64,000 nt of DNA, taken from Auanema rhodensis (taxonomy: Eukaryota > Nematoda > Chromadorea > Rhabditida > Rhabditidae). This document shows positions 52,294 through 64,000 of the stretch, one piece after another (within the stretch, counting starts at the first letter, position 1; each line of letters begins with the position of its first letter). The translations under genes were made by a program, and so were the position numbers. Where the stretch lies: contig OZ059899.1 of assembly GCA_964057225.1 (NCBI GenBank), positions 3,348,001 to 3,412,000 of the forward strand, in the 5' to 3' direction. The notes beneath the pieces are model-generated. The model was given only the letters and a program-made list of their open reading frames with translations. It had not been told where the DNA came from and ran no database searches.

Positions 52294-52995
52294 TTTTGAA
52301 ATTTTTCGAAAAAATTTTTGTCAAAATGTTTTTGGAAGCAATGTTGAGTGTACATGGAAACTCAACATACACTAATGCATCATTTTTCAAACGATCATAA
52401 CTAATTTTTGTATTAAGCGTTTCTCAATGTAGTATAGTGCATTCGATGCGGATTTTTAAGCTGCGTCGATCTGTGTTATCAGATTTGCGCTAGCTTAAAA
52501 ATGCACCGAGATATCAACTGATATAAGTTCACACTTATATCCTCGATTTTCACCCTGAAGAATTAATTTTTTCGTTAAATAACCTTGTCCATCGTTTTTG
52601 ACTTAAAAAATAGAATCTAAAAACATCTACTTTTTGCTAAATTATTTTGAAATTTTTCGAAAAAATTTTTGTCAAAATGTTTTTGGAAGCAATGTTGAGT
52701 GTACATGGAAACTCAACATACACTAATGCATCATTTTTCAAACGATCATAACTAATTTTTGTATTAAGCGTTTCTCAATGTAGTATAGTGCATTCGATGC
52801 GGATTTTCAAGCTGCGTCGATCTGTGTTATCAGATTTGCGCTAGCTTAAAAATGCACCGAGATATCAACTGATATAAGTTCACACTTATATCCTCGATTT
52901 TCACCCTGAAGAATTAATTTTTTCGTTAAATAACCTTGTCCATCGTTTTTGTCTTAAAAAATAGAATCTAAAAACATCTACTTTTTGCTAAATTA
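52294..52995. repeat. Two A/B hybrid monomers
   Basis: Monomer 52294 is type A through cttatatcctcg (offset 250), then type B from gttaaataacc (offset 284, position 52577) to its end, with the rare tttttgactt mark of the B monomer 47029. Monomer 52645 has the B-associated ttttcaag, a type A patch cttatatcctcg at 52885-52896, then a B end. The A-to-B switch in the first lies between offsets 250 and 284. The second needs either two switches or spread of the same patch. They sit exactly where an A run passes into B monomers. Confidence 0.88.
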
Positions 52996-54399
52996 TTTTG
53001 AAATTTTTCGAAAAAATTTTTGTCAAAATGTTTTTGGAAGCAATGTTGAGTGTACATGGAAACTCAACATACACTAATGCATCATTTTTCAAACGATCAT
53101 AACTAATTTTTGTATCAAGTGTTTCTCAATGTAGTATAGTGCATTCGATGCGGATTTTTAAGCTGCGTCGATCTGTGTTATCAGATTTGCGCTAGCTTAA
53201 AAATGCACCGAGATATCAACTGATATAAGTTCACACATATATACCCGATTTTCACCCTGAAGAATTAATTTTTTCGTTAAATAACCTTGTCCATCGTTTT
53301 TGTCTTAAAAAATAGAATCTAAAAACATCTACTTTTTGCTAAATTATTTTGAAATTTTTCGAAAAAATTTTTGTCAAAATGTTTTTGGAAGCAATGTTGA
53401 GTGTACATGGAAACTCAACATACACTAATGCATCATTTTTCAAACGATCATAACTAATTTTTGTATTAAGCGTTTCTCAATGTAGTATAGTGCATTCGAT
53501 GCGGATTTTCAAGCTGCGTCGATCTGTGTTATCAGATTTGCGCTAGCTTAAAAATGCACCGAGATATCAACTGATATAAGTTCACACATATATACCCGAT
53601 TTTCACCCTGAAGAATTAATTTTTTCGTTAAATAACCTTGTCCATCGTTTTTGTCTCAAAAAATAGAATCTAAAAACATCTACTTTTTGCTAAATTATTT
53701 TGAAATTTTTCGAAAAAATTTTTGTCAAAATGTTTTTGGAAGCAATGTTGAGTGTACATGGAAACTCAACATACACTAATGCATCATTTTTCAAACGATC
53801 ATAACTAATTTTTGTATTAAGCGTTTCTCAATGTAGTATAGTGCATTCGATGCGGATTTTGAAGCTGCGTCGATCTGTGTTATCAGATTTGCGCTAGCTT
53901 AAAAATGCACCGAGATATCAACTGATATAAGTTCACACATATATACCCGATTTTCACCCTGAAGAATTAATTTTTTCGTTAAATAACCTTGTCCATCGTT
54001 TTTGTCTTAAAAAATAGAATCTAAAAACATCTACTTTTTGCTAAATTATTTTGAAATTTTTCGAAAAAATTTTTGTCAAAATGTTTTTGGAAGCAATGTT
54101 GAGTGTACATGGAAACTCAACATACACTAATGCATCATTTTTCAAACGATCATAACCAATTTTTGTATTAAGCGTTTCTCAATGTAGTATAGTGCATTCG
54201 ATGCGGATTTTCAAGCTGCGTCGATCTGTGTTATCAGATTTGCGCTAGCTTAAAAATGCACCGAGATATCAACTGATATAAGTTCACACATATATACCCG
54301 ATTTTCACCCTGAAGAATTAATTTTTTCGTTAAATAACCTTGTCCATCGTCTTTGTCTTGAAAAATAAAATCTAAAAACATCTACTTTTTGCTAAATTA

Positions 54400-56856
54400 T
54401 TTTGAAATTTTTCGAAAAAATTTTTGTCAAAATGTTTTTGGAAGCAATGTTGAGTATACATGGAAACTCAACATATACTAATGCATCATTTTTCAAACGA
54501 TCATAACTAATTTTTGTATCAAGTGTTTCTCAATGTAGTATAGTGCATTCGATGCGGATTTTTAAGCTGCGTCGATCTGTGTTATCAGATTTGCGCTAGC
54601 TTAAAAATGCACCGAGATATCAACTGATATAAGTTCACACTTATATCCTCGATTTTCACCCTGAAGAATTAATTTTTTCGTTGAATAACATTGTCTATCG
54701 TCTTTGCCTTGAGAAATGGAATCTAAAAACATCTACTTTTTGCTAAATTATTTTGAAATTTTTCGAAAAAATTTTTGTCAAAATGTTTTTGGAAGCAATG
54801 TTGAGTGTACATGGAAACTCAACATACACTAATGCATCATTTTTCAAAAGATCATAACTTATTTTTTCATCAAGCGTTTTTCAATGTAGTATAGTGCATT
54901 CGATGCGGATTTTTAAGCTGCGTCGATCTGTGTTATCAGATTTGCGCTAGCTTAAAAATGCACCGAGATATCAACTGATATAAGTTCACACTTATATCCT
55001 CGATTTTCACCCTGAAGAATTAATTTTTTCGTTGAATAACATTGTCTATCGTCTTTGCCTTGAGAAATGGAATCTAAAAACATCTACTTTTCGCTAAATT
55101 ATTTTGAAATTTTTCGAAAAAATTTTTGTCAAAATGTTTTTGGAAGCAATGTTGAGTGTACATGGAAACTCAACATACACTAATGCATCATTTTTCAAAC
55201 GATCATAACTAATTTTTGTATCAAGCGTTTTTCAATGTAGTATAGTGCATTCGATGCGGAGTTTTAAGCTGCGTCGATCTGTGTTATCAGATTTGCGCTA
55301 GCTTAAAAATGCACCGAGATATCAACTGATATAAGTTCACACTTATATCCTCGATTTTCACCCTGAAGAATTAATTTTTTCGTTGAATAACATTGTCCAT
55401 CGTCTTTGCCTTGAAAAAAGGAATCTAAAAACATCTACTTTTTGCTAAATTATTTTGAAATTTTTCGAAAAAATTTTTGTCAAAATGTTTTTGGAAGCAA
55501 TGTTGAGTGTACATGGAAACTCAACATACACTAATGCATCATTTTTCAAACGATCATAACTAATTTTTGTATCAAGCGTTTTTCAATGTAGTATAGTGCA
55601 TTCGATGCGGAGTTTTAAGCTGCGTCGATCTGTGTTTTCAGATTTGCGCTAGCTTAAAAATGCACCGAGATATCAACTGATATAAGTTCACACTTATATC
55701 CTCGATTTTCACCCTGAAGAATTAATTTTTTCGTTGAATAACATTGTCCATCGTCTTTGCCTTGAAAAAAGGAATCTAAAAACATCTACTTTTTGCTAAA
55801 TTATTTTGAAATTTTTCGAAAAAATTTTTGTCAAAATGTTTTTGGAAGCAATGTTGAGTGTACATGGAAACTCAACATACACTAATGCATCATTTTTCAA
55901 ACGATCATAACTAATTTTTGTATTAAGCGTTTCTCAATGTAGTATAGTGCATTCGATGCGGATTTTTAAGCTGCGTCGATCTGTGTTATCAGATTTGCGC
56001 TAGCTTAAAAATGCACCGAGATATCAACTGATATAAGTTCACACTTATATCCTCGATTTTCACCCTGAAGAATTAATTTTTTCGTTGAATAACATTGTCC
56101 ATCGTCTTTGCCTTGAAAAATGGAATCTTAAAACATCTACTTTTTGCTAAATTATTTTGAAATTTTTCGAAAAAATTTTTGTCAAAATGTTTTTGGAAGC
56201 AATGTTGAGTGTACATGGAAACTCAACATACACTAATGCATCATTTTTCAAACGATCATAACTAATTTTTGTATCAAATGTTTCTCAATGTAGTATAGTG
56301 CATTCGATGCGGATTTTTAAGCTGCGTCGATCTGTGTTATCAGATTTGCGCTAGCTTAAAAATGCACCGAGATATCAACTGATATAAGTTCACACTTATA
56401 TCCTCGATTTTCACCCTGAAGAATTAATTTTTTCGTTGAATAACATTGTCCATCGTCTTTGCCTTGAGAAATGGAATCTAAAAACATCTACTTTTCGCTA
56501 AATTATTTTGAAATTTTTCGAAAAAATTTTTGTCAAAATGTTTTTGGAAGCAATGTTGAGTGTACATGGAAACTCAACATACACTAATGCATCATTTTTC
56601 AAACGATCATAACTAATTTTTGTATCAAGCGTTTTTCAATGTAGTATAGTGCATTCGATGCGGAGTTTTAAGCTGCGTCGATCTGTGTTATCAGATTTGC
56701 GCTAGCTTAAAAATGCACCGAGATATCAACTGATATAAGTTCACACTTATATCCTCGATTTTCACCCTGAAGAATTAATTTTTTCGTTGAATAACATTGT
56801 CCATCGTCTTTGCCTTGAAAAAAGGAATCTAAAAACATCTACTTTTTGCTAAATTA
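54400..56856. repeat. 13-monomer unit, second partial copy (7 monomers)
   Basis: Monomers 54400, 54751, 55102, 55453, 55804, 56155 and 56506 match 49837 to 51943 in order and variants. These include gttgagtatac, the diverged patch (54849-54880), ggagtttt, aatcttaaaac, tatcaaatg and cttttcgct. Differences seen: 54751 has the normal gcgctagc where 50188 has gcggtagc; 55453 has gtgttttcag; 56155 has gtccatc for gtctatc; 56506 has aaaaaagg for gagaaaagg and lacks the ctaaagcatc change. After 56857 the array continues with plain type A instead of the hybrids. Confidence 0.85.
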
Positions 56857-59800
56857 TTTTGAAATTTTTCGAAAAAATTTTTGTCAAAATGTTTTTGGAA
56901 GCAATGTTGAGTGTACATGGAAACTCAACATACACTAATGCATCATTTTTCAAACGATCATAACTAATTTTTGTATTAAGCGTTTCTCAATGTAGTATAG
57001 TGCATTCGATGCGGATTTTTAAGCTGCGTCGATCTGTGTTATCAGATTTGCGCTAGCTTAAAAATGCACCGAGATATCAACTGATATAAGTTCACACTTA
57101 TATCCTCGATTTTCACCCTGAAGAATTAATTTTTTCGTTGAATAACATTGTCCATCGTCTTTGCCTTGAAAAATGGAATCTAAAAACATCTACTTTTTGC
57201 TAAAATATTTTGAAATTTTTCGAAAAAATTTTTGTCAAAATGTTTTTGGAAGCAATGTTGAGTGTACATGGAAACTCAACATACACTAATGCATCATTTT
57301 TCAAACGATCATAACTAATTTTTGTATTAAGCGTTTCTCAATGTAGTATAGTGCATTCGATGCGGATTTTTAAGCTGCGTCGATCTGTGTTATCAGATTT
57401 GCGCTAGCTTAAAAATGCACCGAGATATCAACTGATATAAGTTCACACTTATATCCTCGATTTTCACCCTGAAGAATTAATTTTTTCGTTGAATAACATT
57501 GTCCATCGTCTTTGCCTTGAAAAATGGAATCTAAAAACATCTACTTTTTGCTAAATTATTTTGAAATTTTTCGAAAAAATTTTTGTCAAAATGTTTTTGG
57601 AAGCAATGTTGAGTGTACATGGAAACTCAACATACACTAATGCATCATTTTTCAAACGATCATAACTAATTTTTGTATTAAGCGTTTCTCAATGTAGTAT
57701 AGTGCATTTGATGCGGATTTTTTAGCTGCGTCGATCTGTGTTATCAGATTTGCGCTAGCTTAAAAATGCACCGAGATATCAACTGATATAAGTTCACACT
57801 TATATCCTCGATTTTCACCCTGAAGAATTAATTTTTTCGTTGAATAACATTGTCCATCGTCTTTGCCTTGAAAAATGGAATCTAAAAACATCTACTTTTT
57901 GCTAAATTATCTTGAAATTTTTCGAAAAAATTTTTGTCAAAATGTGTTTGGAAGCAATGTTGAGTGTACATGGAAACTCAACATACACTAATGCATCATT
58001 TTTCAAACGATCATAACTAATTTTTGTATTGAGCGTTTCTCAATGTAGTATAGTGCATTCGATGCGGATTTTTTAGCTGCGTCGATCTGTGTTATCAGAT
58101 TTGCGCTAGCTTAAAAATGCACCGAGATATCAACTGATATAAGTTCACACTTATATCCTCGATTTTCACCCTGAAGAATTAATTTTTTCGTTGAATAACA
58201 TTGTCCATCGTCTTTGCCTTGAAAAATGGAATCTAAAAACATCTACTTTTTGCTAAATTATTTTGAAATTTTTCGAAAAAATTTTTGTCAAAATGTTTTT
58301 GGAAGCAATGTTGAGTGTACATGGAAACTCAACATACACTAATGCATCATTTTTCAAACGATCATAACTAATTTTTGTATCAAATGTTTCTCAATGTAGT
58401 ATAGTGCATTCGATGCGGATTTTTAAGCTGCGTCGATCTGTGTTATCAGATTTGCGCTAGCTTAAAAATGCACCGAGATATCAACTGATATAAGTTCACA
58501 CTTATATCCTCGATTTTCACCCTGAAGAATTAATTTTTTCGTTGAATAACATTGTCTATCGTCTTTGCCTTGAGAAATGGAATCTAAAAACATCTACTTT
58601 TCGCTAAATTATTTTGAAATTTTTCGAAAAAATTTTTGTCAAAATGTTTTTGGAAGCAATGTTGAGTGTACATGGAAACTCAACATACACTAATGCATCA
58701 TTTTTCAAACGATCATAACTAATTTTTGTATCAAGCGTTTTTCAATGTAGTATAGTGCATTCGATGCGGAGTTTTAAGCTGCGTCGATCTGTGTTATCAG
58801 ATTTGCGCTAGCTTAAAAATGCACCGAGATATCAACTGATATAAGTTCACACTTATATCCTCGATTTTCACCCTGAAGAATTAATTTTTTCGTTGAATAA
58901 CATTGTCCATCGTCTTTGCCTTGAAAAAAGGAATCTAAAAACATCTACTTTTTGCTAAATTATTTTGAAATTTTTCGAAAAAATTTTTGTCAAAATGTTT
59001 TTGGAAGCAATGTTGAGTGTACATGGAAACTCAACATACACTAATGCATCATTTTTCAAACGATCATAACTAATTTTTGTATTAAGCGTTTCTCAATGTA
59101 GTATAGTGCATTCGATGCGGATTTTTAAGCTGCGTCGATCTGTGTTATCAGATTTGCGCTAGCTTAAAAATGCACCGAGATATCAACTGATATAAGTTCA
59201 CACTTATATCCTCGATTTTCACCCTGAAGAATTAATTTTTTCGTTGAATAACATTGTCCATCGTCTTTGCCTTGAAAAATGGAATCTAAAAACATCTACT
59301 TTTTGCTAAAATATTTTGAAATTTTTCGAAAAAATTTTTGTCAAAATGTTTTTGGAAGCAATGTTGAGTGTACATGGAAACTCAACATACACTAATGCAT
59401 CATTTTTCAAACGATCATAACTAATTTTTGTATTAAGCGTTTCTCAATGTAGTATAGTGCATTTGATGCGGATTTTTTAGCTGCGTCGATCTGTGTTATC
59501 AGATTTGCGCTAGCTTAAAAATGCACCGAGATATCAACTGATATAAGTTCACACTTATATCCTCGATTTTCACCCTGAAGAATTAATTTTTTCGTTGTAT
59601 AACATTGTCCATCGTCTTTGCCTTGAAAAATGGAATCTAAAAACATCTACTTTTTGCTAAATTATCTTGAAATTTTTCGAAAAAATTTTTGTCAAAATGT
59701 GTTTGGAAGCAATGTTGAGTGTACATGGAAACTCAACATACACTAATGCATCATTTTTCAAACGATCATAACTAATTTTTGTATTGAGCGTTTCTCAATG

Positions 59801-60015
59801 TAGTATAGTGCATTCGATGCGGATTTTTTAGCTGCGTCGATCTGTGTTATCAGATTTGCGCTAGCTTAAAAATGCACCGAGATATCAACTGATATAAGTT
59901 CACACTTATATCCTCGATTTTCACCCTGAAGAATTAATTTTTTCGTTGAATAACATTGTCCATCGTCTTTGCCTTGAAAAATGGAATCTAAAAACATCTA
60001 CTTTTTGCTAAATTA
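56155..60015. repeat. Six-monomer unit followed by a five-monomer version
   Basis: Unit 1 (56155-58260): tatcaaatg with cttttcgct; tatcaagcgtttttc with ggagtttt; plain A ending gctaaaatatt; plain A; catttgatg with ttttttagc; ttatcttg start with atgtgtttgg, tattgagcg and ttttttagc. Unit 2 (58261-60015) repeats this without one plain A monomer (58261, 58612, 58963, 59314, 59665). A private gttgtataac is in 59314. The length difference of exactly one monomer fits unequal exchange. Confidence 0.83.
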
Positions 60016-63000
60016 TTTTGAAATTTTTCGAAAAAATTTTTGTCAAAATGTTTTTGGAAGCAATGTTGAGTGTACATGGAAACTCAACATACACTAATGC
60101 ATCATTTTTCAAACGATCATAACTAATTTTTGTATTAAGCGTTTCTCAATGTAGTATAGTGCATTCGATGCGGATTTTTAAGCTGCGTCGATCTGTGTTA
60201 TCAGATTTGCGCTAGCTTAAAAATGCACCGAGATATCAACTGATATAAGTTCACACTTATATCCACGATTTTCACCCTGAAGAATTAATTTTTTCGTTGA
60301 ATAACATTGTCCATCGTCTTTGCCTTGAAAAATGGAATCTAAAAACATCTACTTTTTGCTAAATTATTTTGAAATTTTTCGAAAAAATTTTTGTCAAAAT
60401 GTTTTTGGAAGCAATGTTGAGTGTACATGGAAACTCAACATACACTAATGCATCATTTTTCAAACGATCATAACTAATTTTTGTATCAAGCGTTTTTCAA
60501 TGTAGTATAGTGCATTCGATGCGGATTTTTAAGCTGCGTCGATCTGTGTTATCAGATTTGCGCTAGCTTAAAAATGCACCGAGATATCAACTGATATAAG
60601 TTCACACTTATATCCTCGATTTTCACCCTGAAGAAATAATTTTTTCGTTGAATAACATTGTCCATCGTCTTTGCCTTGAAAAAAGGAATCTAAAAACATC
60701 TACTTTTTGCTAAATTATCTTGAAATTTTTCGAAAAAATTTTTGTCAAAATGTTTTTGGAAGCAATGTTGAGTGTACATGGAAACTCAACATACACTAAT
60801 GCATCATTTTTCAAACGATCATAACTAATTTTTGTATTAAGCGTTTCTCAATGTAGTATAGTGCATTCGATGCGGATTTTTTAGCTGCGTCGATCTGTGT
60901 TATCAGATTTGCGCTAGCTTAAAAATGCACCGAGATATCAACTGATATAAGTTCACACTTATATCCTCGATTTTCACCCTGAAGAATTAATTTTTTCGTT
61001 GAATAACATTGTCCATCGTCTTTGCCTTAAAAAATGGAATCTAAAAACATCTACTTTTTGCTAAATTATTTTGAAATTTTTCGAAAAAATTTTTGTCAAA
61101 ATGTTTTTGGAAGCAATGTTGAGTGTACATGGAAACTCAACATACACTAATGCATCATTTTTCAAACGATCATAACTAATTTTTGTATTAAGCGTTTCTC
61201 AATGTAGTATAGTGCATTTGATGCGGATTTTTTAGCTGCGTCGATCTGTGTTATCAGATTTGCGCTAGCTTAAAAATGCACCGAGATATCAACTGATATA
61301 AGTTCACACTTATATCCTCGATTTTCACCCTGAAGAATTAATTTTTTCGTTGAATAACATTGTCCATCGTCTTTGCCTTGAAAAATGGAATCTAAAAACA
61401 TCTACTTTTTGCTAAATTATTTTGAAATTTTTCGAAAAAATTTTTGTCAAAATGTGTTTGGAAGCAATGTTGAGTGTACATGGAAACTCAACATACACTA
61501 ATGCATCATTTTTCAAACGATCATAACTAATTTTTGTATTAAGCGTTTCTCAATGTAGTATAGTGCATTCGATGCGGATTTTTTAGCTGCGTCGATCTGT
61601 GTTATCAGATTTGCGCTAGCTTAAAAATGCACCGAGATATCAACTGATATAAGTTCACACTTATATCCTCGATTTTCACCCTGAAGAATTAATTTTTTCG
61701 TTGAATAACATTGTCCATCGTCTTTGCCTTGAAAAATGGAATCTAAAAACATCTACTTTTTGCTAAATTATTTTGAAATTTTTCGAAAAAATTTTTGTCA
61801 AAATGTTTTTGGAAGCAATGTTGAGTGTACATGGAAACTCAACATACACTAATGCATCATTTTTCAAACGATCATAACTAATTTTTGTATTAAGCGTTTC
61901 TCAATGTAGTATAGTGCATTCGATGCGGATTTTTTAGCTGCGTCGATCTGTGTTATCAGATTTGCGCTAGCTTAAAAATGCACCGAGATATCAACTGATA
62001 TAAGTTCACACTTATATCCTCGATTTTCACCCTGAAGAAATAATTTTTTCGTTGAATAACATTGTCCATCGTCTTTGCCTTGAAAAATGGAATCTAAAAA
62101 CATCTACTTTTTGCTAAATTATTTTGAAATTTTTCGAAAAAATTTTTGTCAAAATGTTTTTGGAAGCAATGTTGAGTGTACATGGAAACTCAACATACAC
62201 TAATGCATCATTTTTCAAACGATCATAACTAATTTTTGTATTAAGCGTTTCTCAATGTAGTATAGTGCATTCGATGCGGATTTTTTAGCTGCGTCGATCT
62301 GTGTTATCAGATTTGCGCTAGCTTAAAAATGCACCGAGATATCAACTGATATAAGTTCACACTTATATCCTCGATTTTCACCCTGAAGAATTAATTTTTT
62401 CGTTGAATAACATTGTCCATCGTCTTTGCCTTGAAAAATGGAATCTAAAAACATCTACTTTTTGCTAAATTATTTTGAAATTTTTCGAAAAAATTTTTGT
62501 CAAAATGTTTTTGGAAGCAATGTTGAGTGTACATGGAAACTCAACATACACTAATGCATCATTTTTCAAACGATCATAACTAATTTTTGTATTAAGCGTT
62601 TCTCAATGTAGTATAGTGCATTCGATGCGGATTTTTTAGCTGCGTCGATCTGTGTTATCAGATTTGCGCTAGCTTAAAAATGCACCGAGATATCAACTGA
62701 TATAAGTTCACACTTATATCCTCGATTTTCACCCTGAAGAATTAATTTTTTCGTTGAATAACATTGTCCATCGTCTTTGCCTTGAAAAATGGAATCTAAA
62801 AACATCTACTTTTTGCTAAATTATTTTGAAATTTTTCGAAAAAATTTTTGTCAAAATGTGTTTGGAAGCAATGTTGAGTGTACATGGAAACTCAACATAC
62901 ACTAATGCATCATTTTTCAAACGATCATAACTAATTTTTGTATTAAGCGTTTCTCAATGTAGTATAGTGCATTCGATGCGGATTTTTTAGCTGCGTCGAT

Positions 63001-63876
63001 CTGTGTTATCAGATTTGCGCTAGCTTAAAAATGCACCGAGATATCAACTGATATAAGTTCACACTTATATCCTCGATTTTCACCCTGAAGAATTAATTTT
63101 TTCGTTGAATAACATTGTCCATCGTCTTTGCCTTGAAAAATGAAATCTAAAAACATCTACTTTTTGCTAAATTATTTTGAAATTTTTCGAAAAAATTTTT
63201 GTCAAAATGTGTTTGGAAGCAATGTTGAGTGTACATGGAAACTCAACATACACTAATGCATCATTTTTCAAACGATCATAACTAATTTTTGTATTAAGCG
63301 TTTCTCAATGTAGTAAAGTGCATTCGATGCGGATTTCTAAGCTGCGTCGATCTGTGTTATCAGATTTGCGCTAGCTTAAAAATGCACCGAGATATCAACT
63401 TATATAAGTTCACACTTATATCCTCGATTTTCACCCTGAAGAATTAATTTTTTCGTTGAATAACATTGTCCATCGTCTTTACCTTGAAAAAAGGAATCTA
63501 AAAACATCTACTTTTTGCTAAATTATTTTGAAATTTTTCGAAAAAATTTTTGTCAAAATGTTTTTGGAAGCAATGTTGAGTGTACATGGAAACTCAACAT
63601 ACACTAATGCATCATTTTTCAAACGATCATAACTAATTTTTGTATCAAGCGTTTTTCAATGTAGTATAGTGCATTCGATGCGGATTTTTAAGCTGCGTCG
63701 ATCTGTGTTATCAGATTTGCGCTAGCTTAAAAATGCACCGAGATATCAACTGATATAAGTTCACACTTATATCCTCGATTTTCACCCTGAAGAAATAATT
63801 TTTTCGTTGAATAACATTGTCCATCGTCTTTGCCTTGAAAAAAGGAATCTAAAAACATCTACTTTTTGCTAAATTA
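60016..63876. repeat. 3' type A segment with the A165T variant
   Basis: Eleven type A monomers. Seven consecutive ones (60718, 61069, 61420, 61771, 62122, 62473, 62824) carry A165T (ggattttttagc), which elsewhere occurs only at 57559, 57910, 59314 and 59665. Monomers 60367 and 63526 share tatcaagcgtttttc, ggattttt, gaagaaataa and aaaaaagg; they lie nine monomers apart. Monomer 63175 has several private changes (gtaaagtg, ggatttctaag, acttatataag, tttacc). No type B monomer occurs after 54399. Confidence 0.85.
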
Positions 63877-64000
63877 TTTTGAAATTTTTCGAAAAAATTT
63901 TTGTCAAAATGTTTTTGGAAGCAATGTTGAGTGTACATGGAAACTCAACATACACTAATGCATCATTTTTCAAACGATCATAACTAATTTTTGTATTAAG
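63877..64000. repeat. Partial monomer at window end (124 bp)
   Basis: The first 124 bases of a type A-like monomer (ending gtattaag) are present before the window stops. The diagnostic A/B sites at offsets 242-319 lie outside, so its subfamily cannot be stated. The array evidently continues. Confidence 0.95.

Larger units (their letters stand above)
49837..54399. repeat. 13-monomer unit (4563 bp), first copy
   Basis: Monomers: 49837 (gttgagtatac, catatac, tatcaagtg, A end), 50188 (diverged patch), 50539 and 50890 (tatcaagcgtttttc plus ggagtttt), 51241 (plain A, aatcttaaaac), 51592 (tatcaaatg, cttttcgct), 51943 (ggagtttt, private ctaaagcatc), two A/B hybrids (52294, 52645), then B monomers 52996 (f), 53347 (g, tctcaaaa), 53698 (ttttgaag) and 54049 (ataaccaa, aaaataaaatc). 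The first seven match 54400-56856 closely, 4563 bp later. The hybrid and B part is not repeated after 56857. Confidence 0.85.
1..64000. repeat. Satellite DNA array, 351-bp monomer, about 182 copies
   Basis: The window is filled head to tail, in one orientation, by a 351-bp monomer. Taking ttttgaaat as the start, monomers begin at 1, 352, 703, 1054 and so on every 351 bp. The register slips by one base only after six monomers, those ending at 2456, 12985, 16845, 26672, 35095 and 40710. The last full monomer ends at 63876 (182 x 351 minus 6). GC is about 31% by hand count of monomer 1. No insertion, inversion or foreign sequence was seen. Every reading frame is closed: in monomer 1 the forward stops include TGA at 4, TAA at 80 and TAA at 105, and the reverse stops include TCA at 28, 69 and 131. 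No gene or RNA gene is therefore called. Known of such arrays: they usually form centromeric or pericentromeric heterochromatin. The chromosome location here is inferred. Confidence 0.98.

Noticed and set aside
1-64000. Protein-coding potential from a repeat unit divisible by three
   Set aside because: 351 bp equals 117 codons, so an open frame would run through the array. However, each of the six frames of the consensus has at least one stop, repeated in every monomer. The longest open stretches I traced are about 50 codons and have no recognisable product.
1-64000. CRISPR-like regular repeats
   Set aside because: The repeated unit is the whole 351 bp with no unique spacers, and no associated genes are present.

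Overview
The whole 64 kb window is one uninterrupted tandem array of a single AT-rich satellite DNA. The monomer is 351 bp. By hand I count 182 complete monomers and a final 124-bp partial one. The array is cut at both window edges, so no flanking unique DNA is seen. I find no protein gene, tRNA, rRNA, transposon or CRISPR array. All six reading frames of the consensus contain stops, and because 351 is 3 x 117 these stops recur in every monomer.

Organism: a long homogeneous array with 8- to 13-monomer higher-order repeats points to a eukaryotic (peri)centromeric or other heterochromatic block. GC is about 31% by hand count of one monomer. CpG is not depleted (12 observed, about 8.6 expected), which argues against a heavily CpG-methylated vertebrate or plant genome and fits an insect or another animal with little methylation. 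The species cannot be named from this window; 'insect' is an inference of moderate to low confidence.

Two monomer subfamilies differ by linked substitutions in the last third of the unit. Type A reads cttatatcctcg, then gttgaataacattg. Type B reads catatatacccg, then gttaaataaccttg. I count about 97 A, 83 B and 2 A/B hybrids.

Layout: 1-3158, type A in a three-monomer pattern. 3159-16495, an 8-monomer theme (a to h) expanded into roughly 11-monomer (3.86 kb) units. 16496-23865, almost pure type B. 23866-26672, mixed A and B. 26673-30884, a six-monomer (2106 bp) unit present twice. 29832-32990, three copies of a 1053-bp trimer. 32640-39307, a near-identical second copy of 1-6668, 93 monomers downstream. 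39308-49836, a second a-b'-b''-c junction and a second B block, which contains three copies of a five-monomer (1755 bp) unit. 49837-56856, a 13-monomer (4563 bp) spaced duplication with a distinctive diverged monomer. 56155-64000, type A with private local variants.

The picture is of an array shaped by repeated unequal exchange and gene conversion at several scales. The most informative items are the nested higher-order repeats, the 32.6 kb-spaced duplication, hybrid and fused monomers that mark exchange points, and conserved inverted repeats within each monomer. No novel gene system is supported.
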